From positions 186,001-250,000 of the forward strand of contig NZ_BAABHJ010000008.1 in assembly GCF_039542035.1 (NCBI RefSeq): DNA of 64,000 nucleotides. The letters run 5' to 3'. Position 1 is the first letter of the stretch, and the number at the start of each line of letters is the position of its first letter. Shown here in pieces: positions 32,704-44,745 of this stretch. Source of the stretch: Actinoallomurus liliacearum. GTDB taxonomy: Bacteria > Actinomycetota > Actinomycetes > Streptosporangiales > Streptosporangiaceae. A model generated the notes under the pieces. It was not told the DNA's origin. It saw nothing but the letters and a program-made list of their open reading frames with translations, and ran no database searches. Position numbers and translations under genes: made by a program.

Positions 32704-34847
32704 CCGACATGAGGACGGAGGAGTCCCCCCGTCGAGACGATCCGATAACGGAGGAGTACGCGGTCGACCTGCTGCGCCGGATGCTGGAGATCCCGTCACC
32801 GTCGTACGAGGAGGGAGCGCTGGCGGCGTTCCTCGTCGATCGGATGCGCGAGCTCGGATTCTCCGCGTACGTCGACGAGGCCGGCAACGCCATCGGCGAG
32901 ATCGTCCACGGCGACGGGCCGACGGTCATGCTGCTCGGGCACATGGACACCGTGCCCGGCGAGGTCCCCGTACGCATGGAGGGCGGCAGGCTGTACGGCC
33001 GCGGCTCGTCGGACGCCAAGGGCCCGCTGGCCGCGATGATCTGCGCGGCGGCCCGCGTCACGGACCTGCCCGGCCGGGTGGTCGTCGTCGGCGCCGTCGA
33101 GGAGGAGACCGCGCTGTCCCGCGGGGCGATGAAGATCCGCGAATCGCTCCCGGCCCCCGACACCCTGATCATCGGCGAGCCGAGCGGCTGGTCGACCGTC
33201 GTGCTCGGTTACAAGGGCAAGCTCGACCTGCGGTACGAGGTGGAGTGCGAGCCGATGCACCCGACACGGCCGGTGCCCAAGGCCGCCGAGCTGGCCGGCC
33301 GCTGCTGGGCGACGCTCCTCGACCTGCTCGGCCCCGACCTCGGCCACGACTCGTTCGACCGGCCCGGCGCCGACCTGATCTCCTTCTCCGGCGACCTGCT
33401 CCGCGCGGACGCCGAGTTCAGCATCCGCACGCCGCCGGGCTTCGACGCCGAGGAGTTCGTCGAGCGGCTCCAGACACGGACGCCGCACGGACGGCTGACC
33501 GTCATCAACTCGGTGGCCGCGCACCGCGTCGGCCGTACGGACCCGGTGGTGCGGGCGCTGAGCGCCGGCATCCGCGCCCACGGGGTACGCCCCGGGGCCA
33601 AGCTCAAGACCGCGACCGCGGACCTCAACATCCTCGCCGAGAAGTGGCACGTGCCGATGGCCACGTACGGACCGGGCGACAGCGAGCTCGACCACTCCGC
33701 CCACGAGTCGACCGAGGTCGCCGACTACCTCCGCGCCATCTCGGTCCTGACCACCGCGCTGTACCGGCTCGCCGACGGCCCGGCCGGCGACCGGGAGCCC
33801 GCGCGACCGGTCCCGCCGAGCCGCCCGGCCGACGAGGACGGCGCGCGGCGTACCGCGAGCGGCGCGGCGACGACCGACCGGAACGAGCAGGCCGGCGGGA
33901 ACGAGCAGGCCGGCGGCGCGGCGGCGGCCGACGGAGACCGGCAGGCCGACGGAGGCGGCCACACCGACGGCACGCCCAGCGCCGGCGGCGCGGCGCGCAC
34001 GGACGGCCCGCGGGGACTGGCGGAGCTCGAGGACCGCGCCGCCCGGATCCGCGAACGGATCATCGAGATGTGCACCGGGCGCAGCGGCGGCCACCTGGGC
34101 GGGTCGATGTCCCTCGTCGAGATCCTGGTGACCCTGTACTCGCGGGTGCTCCGGATCGACCCGGACGACCCGGAGGCGCCCGACCGCGACGTCATGATCC
34201 TCAGCAAGGGGCACGGGGCGATCGGCCTGTACGCGACGCTCGGCGAGTACGGCTTCTTCCCCGCCGAACGGCTCGGAGACTACGGAAAGGCCGGGTCGCC
34301 GTTCATGGCCCATCCGAACACCAGCCTGCCCGGCGTCGAGGTGCCGTCCGGCGCGCTCGGGCACGGGCTGCCCCTCGCCATCGGATTCACCCTCGCCGCC
34401 AAGCTCGACGGCGCCGACCGCCGGACCGTCGTGCTGATGGGCGACGGCGAGCTCCAGGAAGGCTCGGTCTGGGAGGGCGCGATGGCCGCGAGCAGCCTCG
34501 GCCTGGACCGGCTCACCGCCGTGATCGACCGCAACCGGCTGCAGATCACCGGCGGTACCGAGGACGTCGTCGGACTCGAACCGCTCGCCGACCGCTGGCG
34601 GAGCTTCGGCTGGACGGCGCGGGAGGTGGACGGCCACGACCTGGGCGCGCTGCTCGAGGCGTTGACGGCACCGCCCGAGCCCGGCCGTCCGACCGTGGTC
34701 ATCGCCCGGACCGTCAAGGGCCGCGGCCTGCCCTACATCGAGGGCGACGTGCGCAGCCACTTCGTGAAGTTCAGCGACCGCCAGCAACGGCGCGCCCTGA
34801 CGACCCTGCAGAAGACCACCCGGAAGGAGGAGAAGAACGATGAGTGA
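32700..34847 (+). CDS. Fusion: LysK-type M20 hydrolase + transketolase N-terminal half
   Basis: A 715-residue two-domain enzyme. Residues ~15-360 are an M20 hydrolase of the LysK/ArgE kind: GHMDTVPG (His81, Asp83), SSDAKG (Asp105), EEET (134-137), GEPSGW (Glu160) and DHSAHESTE near 331-339. Residues ~361-438 are an Ala/Gly/Asp linker with NEQAGG twice. Residues ~440-715 are a transketolase ThDP-binding half: RSGGHLGGSMSLVEI, SKGHGAIGLYATLGEYG, GALGHGLPLAIG and GDGELQEGS..N. The hydrolase should release product from LysW; the transketolase half needs the next gene as partner. I know of no such fusion; known systems keep them apart. Confidence 0.9.
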   Translation: MTDMRTEESPRRDDPITEEYAVDLLRRMLEIPSPSYEEGALAAFLVDRMRELGFSAYVDEAGNAIGEIVHGDGPTVMLLGHMDTVPGEVPVRMEGGRLYGRGSSDAKGPLAAMICAAARVTDLPGRVVVVGAVEEETALSRGAMKIRESLPAPDTLIIGEPSGWSTVVLGYKGKLDLRYEVECEPMHPTRPVPKAAELAGRCWATLLDLLGPDLGHDSFDRPGADLISFSGDLLRADAEFSIRTPPGFDAEEFVERLQTRTPHGRLTVINSVAAHRVGRTDPVVRALSAGIRAHGVRPGAKLKTATADLNILAEKWHVPMATYGPGDSELDHSAHESTEVADYLRAISVLTTALYRLADGPAGDREPARPVPPSRPADEDGARRTASGAATTDRNEQAGGNEQAGGAAAADGDRQADGGGHTDGTPSAGGAARTDGPRGLAELEDRAARIRERIIEMCTGRSGGHLGGSMSLVEILVTLYSRVLRIDPDDPEAPDRDVMILSKGHGAIGLYATLGEYGFFPAERLGDYGKAGSPFMAHPNTSLPGVEVPSGALGHGLPLAIGFTLAAKLDGADRRTVVLMGDGELQEGSVWEGAMAASSLGLDRLTAVIDRNRLQITGGTEDVVGLEPLADRWRSFGWTAREVDGHDLGALLEALTAPPEPGRPTVVIARTVKGRGLPYIEGDVRSHFVKFSDRQQRRALTTLQKTTRKEEKNDE

Positions 34848-35784
34848 CGAGACGCCTCCGGATCGGAACGTCTTCCGCGACACGCTCGTGCCGCTGATGG
34901 CCGAGGACCAGCGGCTGGTCTGCCTGGACAGCGACACGGGGCTGTACAACGGCACGGACTTCGGCCCGGCCGCCGACCGGTACATCAACCTGGGCATCGC
35001 CGAGCAGGACCTCATGGGCGTCGCCGCGGGCCTGGCCAAGAGCGGCCGGATCCCGGTGGTCAACACGATGGCGACGTTCGCGAGCACCCGGGCGCTGGAG
35101 TTCGTCAAGATCGACATCGCGTACAACGCGGTGCCGGTGCGGATCGCGGCGACGCACAGCGGACTGTCCGCGGCGAGCCTCGGCCCCACCCATCACAGCC
35201 TGGAGGACCTGGCGGTGATGCGGGTGCTGCCGAACATGACGGTGCTCGTCTCGACCGGTGGGGAGAGCACCGCGCAGCTCTTCCGGCAGAGCGTCGACCT
35301 GCCCGGCCCCGTCTACCTGCGGCTGGGCCGCGGGGCCACGCCGCAGCTGCCCGAGGACGCGCCGCCGGTCCGGATCGGTGAGGCGCAGGTCCTGCGGCAC
35401 GGCGAGGACGTGACGCTCGTCGCGTGCGGCCCGTATCCGGTGCACGCGGCGCTCCTGGCCGCCGAGCGGCTCGCCGAGCGCGACCTGTCGGCGAGCGTCC
35501 TGAACATGCACACGATCAAACCGCTCGACGTGGCCACGCTCGTGGAGCACGCGCGCGAAAGCCGGCTGGTGATCTCCGTCGAGGAGCACTGGGAGCACGG
35601 CGGCCTGGGCGCCGCCGTCGGCGAGGCGCTGGCCGGCCGGCTGCCCGTGCTGGTCCGCCGCGTCGGGGTGTCCGACGAGTTCGTCTCCATGGCCGGCGAC
35701 CACCCCTACCTCCTGGAACGGAGCGGCATCACGCCGGACGCGGTGGTGGACGCGGTTCTCGAGGCGCTGGGCGACATCGACTGA
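34840..35784 (+). CDS. Transketolase C-terminal subunit
   Basis: A 314-residue protein with the pyrimidine-binding domain (DSDTGLYNGTDFGPAADRYINLGIAEQDLMGVAAGLA; conserved catalytic-type Glu in GIAEQD) and a transketolase C-terminal domain ending SDEFVSMAGDHPYLLE. Split transketolases of this kind form heterotetramers. With the upstream N-terminal half it would transfer a two-carbon hydroxyacetyl unit from a ketose phosphate to an aldehyde, here plausibly the LysW-bound semialdehyde. ATG at 34840 lies behind AAGGAGG and overlaps the upstream gene by eight bases. Confidence 0.92.
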   Translation: MSDETPPDRNVFRDTLVPLMAEDQRLVCLDSDTGLYNGTDFGPAADRYINLGIAEQDLMGVAAGLAKSGRIPVVNTMATFASTRALEFVKIDIAYNAVPVRIAATHSGLSAASLGPTHHSLEDLAVMRVLPNMTVLVSTGGESTAQLFRQSVDLPGPVYLRLGRGATPQLPEDAPPVRIGEAQVLRHGEDVTLVACGPYPVHAALLAAERLAERDLSASVLNMHTIKPLDVATLVEHARESRLVISVEEHWEHGGLGAAVGEALAGRLPVLVRRVGVSDEFVSMAGDHPYLLERSGITPDAVVDAVLEALGDID

Positions 35785-35798
35785 GGGGCGATACCGGG

Positions 35799-39875
<4,077 letters not shown>

Positions 39876-39885
39876 GGTGATGTCG

Positions 39886-41043
39886 GTGGAGTACGGGCTC
39901 AGTCCCGACGAGGAGTCCTTCCGGCGGGAGGTCTGCGACTTCCTGTCCCAGGACGCGGTACGCAAGGTCGTCGACGAGGTCCGGCACCGGCCGGCCCGCG
40001 ACGAGCCGGGACTGCTCGAGGTGTACCGGTGGCTCGGCGAGCGGCGCTGGCTCGCCGTGAACTGGCCCGAGGAGTACGGCGGGCTCGGCCGTGGGATCGT
40101 CGAGAAGTCGATCCTCACCGAGGAGCTGATCCGGCACGGCGTGCCCGACCTGGTGCACATCGTCAGCGTCGACATCGTCGGCCTGATCATCCAGATGGTC
40201 GGCACCGAGGAGCAGAAGAACCGCCTCCTGCCCCCGCTCGCCCGCGGCGAGCAGGCGGCGAGCGTGCTCTACAGCGAGCCCGGCGTCGGCTCCGACCTGA
40301 GCGCGCTGCGAGCCCGTGCCGTCCCCGACGGCGACGGCTGGCGGCTGTACGGACGCAAGATCTACAGCCTGAAGTCGCAGTTCGCCGACTTCGCGCTCTG
40401 CGCCGCCCGTACGACCGAGTCCGAGGTGGCCGCGCACGGCATCACGCTGTTCGTCGTCCCGCTGCGCACGCCGGGCGTCACCGTCCGCACGATCCCGAGC
40501 ATCTCCGACGACGCCTTCAGCGACGTCAGCCTGGAGGGCATCCGGCTCACCCGGGACGACGTCCTCGGCGAGGTCGACGAGGGCTACCAGGTGATCAACC
40601 AGGTGATCCCGGTCGAGCGGACCGGCCTGGAGTTCCAGGCCAAGGCCCGCCGGCTGCTCGACCTGATCGTGCGCCGCCTCGACGAGATCGGCGAGCTGGG
40701 CGACCCGTGCGCCGCCGAACGCCTCGTCGACCTGCACGCGCAGGCCCGCGCCGCGGAGCTGTTCTCCTGGCGCGTCATCACCGAACTGCGCGAGGGCCGT
40801 CTCGACAACGTCGGGACCGCGATGGCCAAGTGGTACGCCACCGAGCTGTTCAAACGGATCACCCACACCGGGATCGACCTGCTGGGACTCGACGCGGTCC
40901 TGTCCGCCCGGGACGATCGGGCACTGTACGACGGCGTCCTGGAGCACGGTCACCGCGAGGCGACCGGCTTCACGCTCTCCGCCGGGACCTCGGAGATCAT
41001 GCAGTACCTGATCGCCTCCGTCGGCCTGCAGCTGCTGACCTGA
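39886..41043 (+). CDS. Acyl-CoA dehydrogenase family protein (first of a pair)
   Basis: A 385-residue flavoprotein with the ACAD fold: VNWPEEYGGLGRG, SVLYSEPGVGSDLSALRA (flavin contact), SLKSQFADFALCAART and LSAGTSEIMQYLIAS. The common catalytic Glu of YEGT is Ala in SAGT, so another base is used or the protein is a partner subunit. The start is put at GTG 39886, eight bases after GAGG; ATG 39880 and GTG 39877 are alternatives. It lies directly behind the NRPS and before a second ACAD, so it may desaturate a carrier-bound aminoacyl or acyl chain. Confidence 0.87.
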   Translation: MEYGLSPDEESFRREVCDFLSQDAVRKVVDEVRHRPARDEPGLLEVYRWLGERRWLAVNWPEEYGGLGRGIVEKSILTEELIRHGVPDLVHIVSVDIVGLIIQMVGTEEQKNRLLPPLARGEQAASVLYSEPGVGSDLSALRARAVPDGDGWRLYGRKIYSLKSQFADFALCAARTTESEVAAHGITLFVVPLRTPGVTVRTIPSISDDAFSDVSLEGIRLTRDDVLGEVDEGYQVINQVIPVERTGLEFQAKARRLLDLIVRRLDEIGELGDPCAAERLVDLHAQARAAELFSWRVITELREGRLDNVGTAMAKWYATELFKRITHTGIDLLGLDAVLSARDDRALYDGVLEHGHREATGFTLSAGTSEIMQYLIASVGLQLLT

Positions 41044-41070
41044 CGCCCCACCGAGACGAGGAGGACCACC

Positions 41071-42225
41071 GTGCGGTTCGCACCGAGCGACCGGCAGCGC
41101 GAGATCCGGCAGCGCTTCGAGCGCCTGTTCACCGACGAACTGGCCCCCGCCATCCGCCGGACGGGCGGCCGGCAGGTCGGCGGCCCGCTGACCGAGCAGG
41201 ACGCACGGGCCCGCCGGCTGATGTGGGAGGCGATGGTCGACCTCGGCGCGGTGCGCCTGGGCCTGCCCGCCGCCCACGGCGGCGAGGACACCGGGCTCTC
41301 GGACGCCGTCGTCCTGGCCGAACTGGCGGGCGCCGCGCTGTACCAGAGCCCGCTCCTCGACACGCTGTTCGCCGCCGACCTGCTGCGCGGCGCGGGCCCC
41401 GCCGGCGCCCGCGGCCTGGACCGCATCGCCGAGGGCGCGACGGTCGCGGTCGCGGCCCGGGACCGGGGCGACCGCACCCTCACCGAGCCCGCCCCGATGC
41501 CCACGGACGGCACCGTCGCGATGAGCCGACGGTACGTGCCCTTCGCCGCCGACGTCGACCTCCTGCTCCTCGCCGGCACGACGCCGAGCGGGCTGCGGTG
41601 CGGCCTCATCCCCCGCGACGACGCCGCCGTCACGACCACCCGGCACGAGGACATCGCCGAGGGCGACCTGTACACCGTGGACTTCGACCCCGTCATCGGG
41701 GCGACCGGAGACTGGATCGGCACGCCGGGCGCGCTCGAGGACGCCTGGGCCGCGGCGGTGTCCGCCGCCCGGATCCGGCACGCCGCCTACCTGGTCGGGC
41801 TGGCCCAGGGCGCGCTCGACCTTACGGTCTCCTACGCGCGCGAACGCCGCCAGTTCGGGCAGCCGATCGGCCGCTTCCAGTCCCTGGCCTTCCGGCTGGC
41901 CACGGCGGCCACCGACGTCGAGGCCGCCCGGCTGCTCACCCACCACGCGGCCTGGCTCGCCGACAGCGGCGGCGACGCCACGATGAGCGGTCTGGAGGCC
42001 GTCGCCACCGCCGGTGACACGGCGCGCCGCGCGGCCGCCGAGGCGGTGCAGATCCACGGCGCGATCGGCATGACCGACGACTGCGACGCCCAGCTCTTCT
42101 ACCGCCGCGCCGCCATCGACGCCGCCTTCCTCGGCAGCCCCGCCCGCCACCGCCGCGAAGCCGCCCGCTTCCTCCGAGAGCAACCATCAGCCCCCGCCAT
42201 CTGCCTCGACCGCGCGACGGCCTGA
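41071..42225 (+). CDS. Acyl-CoA dehydrogenase family protein (second of a pair)
   Basis: A 384-residue ACAD-like protein, diverged from its upstream neighbour. Visible are RLGLPAAHGGEDTGLSDAVV, the ACAD C-domain ERRQFGQPIGRFQSLAFRLA and AEAVQIHGAIGMTDDCDAQLFYRRA. It lacks a YEGT-type base at the C-terminus. Adjacent ACAD pairs of this sort often form alpha2-beta2 enzymes in actinobacteria, each chain supplying part of the active site; that is the likely arrangement here. GTG start behind ACGAGGAGG. Last gene of the operon; I see no strong terminator after it. Confidence 0.87.
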   Translation: MRFAPSDRQREIRQRFERLFTDELAPAIRRTGGRQVGGPLTEQDARARRLMWEAMVDLGAVRLGLPAAHGGEDTGLSDAVVLAELAGAALYQSPLLDTLFAADLLRGAGPAGARGLDRIAEGATVAVAARDRGDRTLTEPAPMPTDGTVAMSRRYVPFAADVDLLLLAGTTPSGLRCGLIPRDDAAVTTTRHEDIAEGDLYTVDFDPVIGATGDWIGTPGALEDAWAAAVSAARIRHAAYLVGLAQGALDLTVSYARERRQFGQPIGRFQSLAFRLATAATDVEAARLLTHHAAWLADSGGDATMSGLEAVATAGDTARRAAAEAVQIHGAIGMTDDCDAQLFYRRAAIDAAFLGSPARHRREAARFLREQPSAPAICLDRATA

Positions 42226-42423
42226 CACCCGCCGGGGACATGGGGACCTTGCCGCCGCCGGCGACGGGCCAGATCCGACAATCCCGGCATTCAACCGGCC
42301 ACACCGGCGGCAAGGTGGCAATGGCGACGGCTAGGCCGACACCCCCTCGCACCGCGTCGACGGGCTCTCACCGGCCCGGACAGCTCTCGTGGCCCTGGGC
42401 TTGAGCGGCAGTCGAACGGGCCG
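42226..42423. other. Cluster-edge gap with short repeat A
   Basis: No intact gene is seen. At 42295-42336 a block beginning CCGGCCACACCGGCGGCAAG resembles 43020-43060 (about four of five bases the same). A reading frame GLSGSRTGRWRLTRLSTGLIVELP (broken by frameshift near 42468) runs out of this gap into the next gene remnant. Confidence 0.5.
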
Positions 42424-42801
42424 GTGGCGGCTGACGCGTCTGAGCACCGGCCTGATCGTGGAGCTTCCTTGCGCCTGCCCGGCCCGGGTCCCGAGACCCG
42501 GGTCGAGGCGCGCGGGGCGGTCTCGAACGTGCTGCGCACGGTCGGCCTGAAGCATCGGCCGTCCATCGAGACCGGCGACGCCGACTTCGACCGGCGATTC
42601 GCGATCGTCACCGACGACCCGGAATGGGCCGCCAAACTCTTCTCGCCTGGGCTCATCGAAGCGATCAGCGCGGACGACGTCCGCTCGTGGACCCTGCACG
42701 GTGACGAGCTGCTGATGGTCAAGGAGGAGCCGTTCGTCGTCCACGAGATCGACAGGCACACCACCGACATCGTCCGGACAGCGCAACTGATCCTGGAGTA
42801 G
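42424..42801 (+). pseudogene. Remnant of an unknown protein, frameshifted near its start
   Basis: The open frame gives 125 residues, with a well-formed C-terminal part ETGDADFDRRFAIVTDDPEW and WTLHGDELLMVKEEPF. I do not recognise the family; it looks like the end of a larger membrane-associated protein. Upstream, a different frame (STGLIVELP) continues sensibly into LRLPGPGPETR if one base is shifted at about 42468, so the gene probably suffered a frameshift and has lost its 5' end. The GTG at 42424 has no good SD. Confidence 0.45.
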
Positions 42802-42806
42802 GAGCC

Positions 42807-42989
42807 ATGGCGGTGGCGCCTCCCCGGCCTACAAAAGTCTCGGAGACCGCCCCAACAACCGCCCGACTTGATGCGCCTTGCCCTCTATGCGGGGCGAAAC
42901 CCACGACGTTAACCGAGACTTCCGCACATCCGCCCCCGGCATCTCGGCGGCCCATATCGAAGAACACAGGACTCTGCGGCCGTTGGTGA
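42807..42989 (+). CDS. Small CxxC protein
   Basis: A 60-residue protein beginning five bases after the previous stop, with GTAGGAGCC as ribosome-binding site before the ATG. It contains one CPLCG motif and the stretch TLTETSAHPPP, like half of a zinc ribbon. A diverged relative sits at 47622. The frame after residue ~45 differs from that relative, so a frameshift near the end is possible. Function unknown; a real small gene is plausible but not proved. Confidence 0.45.
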   Translation: MAVAPPRPTKVSETAPTTARLDAPCPLCGAKPTTLTETSAHPPPASRRPISKNTGLCGRW

Positions 42990-43019
42990 CGCGGCATATC
43001 AGACGATCCGGGCGTTCGT

Positions 43020-43060
43020 CCGGCCACACCGACGGCAAAGTGGCAACAGCGACGGTCGGG
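43020..43060. repeat. Short repeat B
   Basis: Block beginning CCGGCCACACCGACGGCAAA, related to repeat A at 42295. On the minus strand both can be read with the shared text LPxCRRCGRxNAxIV. A fragment of an unidentified mobile or duplicated gene is likely. Confidence 0.5.
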
Positions 43061-43137
43061 CCGCTCCCGAACTGGGACGCGCGGCGGCCTGACGCTCTTC
43101 GCAGTCGCCTCTACGCTCCGTTGTATGACGGAAATAC

Positions 43138-43440
43138 GTGCAGGTGTCGACGGCCGTAGACAGTCGTGAGGCAGCGATCAGCCTGCTGAACTCGGCGGTC
43201 AAGGCGAAACTGGCCGCGTCCGGGCAGGTGTCCGGGCCGGTGGCCACCGCATTCTGGCATCTCGGCGAATTCGGGACCGGCGAGGAGTGGCAGGTCACCC
43301 TCAAGACGACCAAGGACCGCTATCCGGACCTGGAAGCGCATCTCATCGCCGCACACCCATGGGACAACCCGGAAGTCTCCTTCACTACCTTGGGAGGCTC
43401 GGAGGCGTACCTGGAGTGGGTGACCCGGGCGACGTCCTGA
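43138..43440 (+). CDS. cutA: CutA1-like divalent-ion tolerance protein, N-terminus apparently shifted
   Basis: A 100-residue protein of CutA1 type: VSTAVDSREAAISLLNSAVK, KLAASGQVSG, EEWQVTLKTTKDRYPDLEAHL and HPWDNPEVSF, closing GSEAYLEWV. CutA1 is a trimeric ferredoxin-fold protein linked to copper tolerance or signalling. The frame begins with GTG at 43138. An ATG 13 bases upstream (43125) starts M-T-E-I in another frame, which is how CutA proteins usually begin; one inserted base would explain it. Translation from GTG could still give a nearly full fold. Confidence 0.8.
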   Translation: MQVSTAVDSREAAISLLNSAVKAKLAASGQVSGPVATAFWHLGEFGTGEEWQVTLKTTKDRYPDLEAHLIAAHPWDNPEVSFTTLGGSEAYLEWVTRATS

Positions 43441-43482
43441 GAGCGCGATCGACCACGCGAGGCGTCGGTGCACACAGGGACC

Positions 43483-44745
43483 TCAACGTAGGGCGTCGAG
43501 CAAGACCGTGACGGCCGAATCAGTCGGCCATTTCTGGGACATTCGACTGTGAATACCGCGGAGCCTCCTCAACAGCGACTCAGAGGAAGTCGCGTGAGCG
43601 ATCCTTGCCGCTTCGAGCACAGCCGCACCTGCGGCCTCGGCCTCCGACGCCTGGAAATGCGCGACTGCCTGGTGAGCGATGTACTCACCGGCCCACTCCG
43701 CGTTGCGCATTTCGGTGGGCAACTCGGCCAGGCCTCCCGTCAAATGCTCAACGGCCTGCGCGTTCCGCTTCGGATCGTTCCGGCCCAGGTAGACGTTCGT
43801 AACTCCTGCCTCGAGGGCGAAGAAGCCGGGTTCCAGGTAGTAGTACTCCCACGGCCGAGCACTCGCGGGTTCGGCGTCGGTCACGGCCGTCTGCGCCTCG
43901 CCGAGCAGCCGTTCCGCCTCACGTGTTTCACCAGCGAGGGCGTGGCCGCGTGCTTCGAGGAAGAGGTCGTACGCGTGGCCCGGACCGATGCGGTTGCGCT
44001 GCGCCGCTTGCGCCATTCCGACCATCGGGCCGATCTGTCCGATGCGTTCGGCGAGGTACGCCTTCCACGACAGCACCGTCCCGACCATGGCGGCGTCGCC
44101 GATCTCCTCGGCGTGCTCGGCCGCGCGGTCGAGGGACATGCGGGCCGCCGACGCGTCCCCTACGGCGATGTTCAGCCAGCCGGAGAACTGCGCCCATTGG
44201 GCCGCGACGTCGACCAGCTTCGGGCGTACCGGGCCTCGAGCCTCGGCGACGAGCTGCCGCACCATCGGAAGCTGCATCCGGACGACCTGCAGGACCGGTG
44301 CTGAACCGACAGCGTCTTCTAAACGGCGCTGCTCGGCCAGGATGGCGGCCAACGACTCCACGACACGCGAGTCGGGCCGTGTAGTGCGTCTCGTGGCCTG
44401 CACAAGCCGGTTCTCGTCGTCGAGCGTGAGCCGACCCGTCAGCTCAAGCTCGACGCCGGAGACGCGCCACAGTGATGCCTGCGCATTCCTGTCCTCACCG
44501 AAGAGGTCGTCTTCCGGCATGCCGTATACGGCCGCGTACAGCATCCGATAGCGCGGTCCGGGTGGATGCTCGCCCGCCTCGTGACCGCGGATGGTCCGGC
44601 AAAGGTCCTTCAGCTTAGGGAGGCGTTGCCGGTCGCGTTCGGTCGCGTGATCGCGGAACGCTTCGGCGACAGCCTGAACGGTCATCCGCCGTTTCTTGCG
44701 CTCAGCGCGCAGGCGAGCAGGGATCCGGGCGTTATCGGCTGACAT
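43483..44745 (-). CDS. XRE-family regulator with TPR-like domain (paralog 2)
   Basis: A 420-residue protein. The N-terminal helix-turn-helix is in ARLRAERKKRRMTVQAVAEAF...RTIRGHEAGEHPPGPRYRMLYAAVYGM, followed by ~300 residues of TPR-like helices (AARMSLDRAAEHAEEIGDAA, FLEARGHALAGETREAERLL). The type is common in mycelial actinobacteria as NsdA/Scr1-like regulators of development or secondary metabolism. The start at 44745 follows GAGGTGA and overlaps the upstream paralog by 14 bases. The two genes arose by tandem duplication. Confidence 0.88.
   Translation of the reverse strand: MSADNARIPARLRAERKKRRMTVQAVAEAFRDHATERDRQRLPKLKDLCRTIRGHEAGEHPPGPRYRMLYAAVYGMPEDDLFGEDRNAQASLWRVSGVELELTGRLTLDDENRLVQATRRTTRPDSRVVESLAAILAEQRRLEDAVGSAPVLQVVRMQLPMVRQLVAEARGPVRPKLVDVAAQWAQFSGWLNIAVGDASAARMSLDRAAEHAEEIGDAAMVGTVLSWKAYLAERIGQIGPMVGMAQAAQRNRIGPGHAYDLFLEARGHALAGETREAERLLGEAQTAVTDAEPASARPWEYYYLEPGFFALEAGVTNVYLGRNDPKRNAQAVEHLTGGLAELPTEMRNAEWAGEYIAHQAVAHFQASEAEAAGAAVLEAARIAHATSSESLLRRLRGIHSRMSQKWPTDSAVTVLLDALR

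Noticed and set aside
32700..34847. Two separate genes misread as one
   Set aside because: The frame is continuous with no stop, and no SD-backed start precedes the transketolase half; kept as a fusion, with resequencing advised in the findings.
42295..43060. Repeats A and B as attachment sites of an integrated element
   Set aside because: They are only ~80% alike and no integrase or tRNA gene adjoins them.
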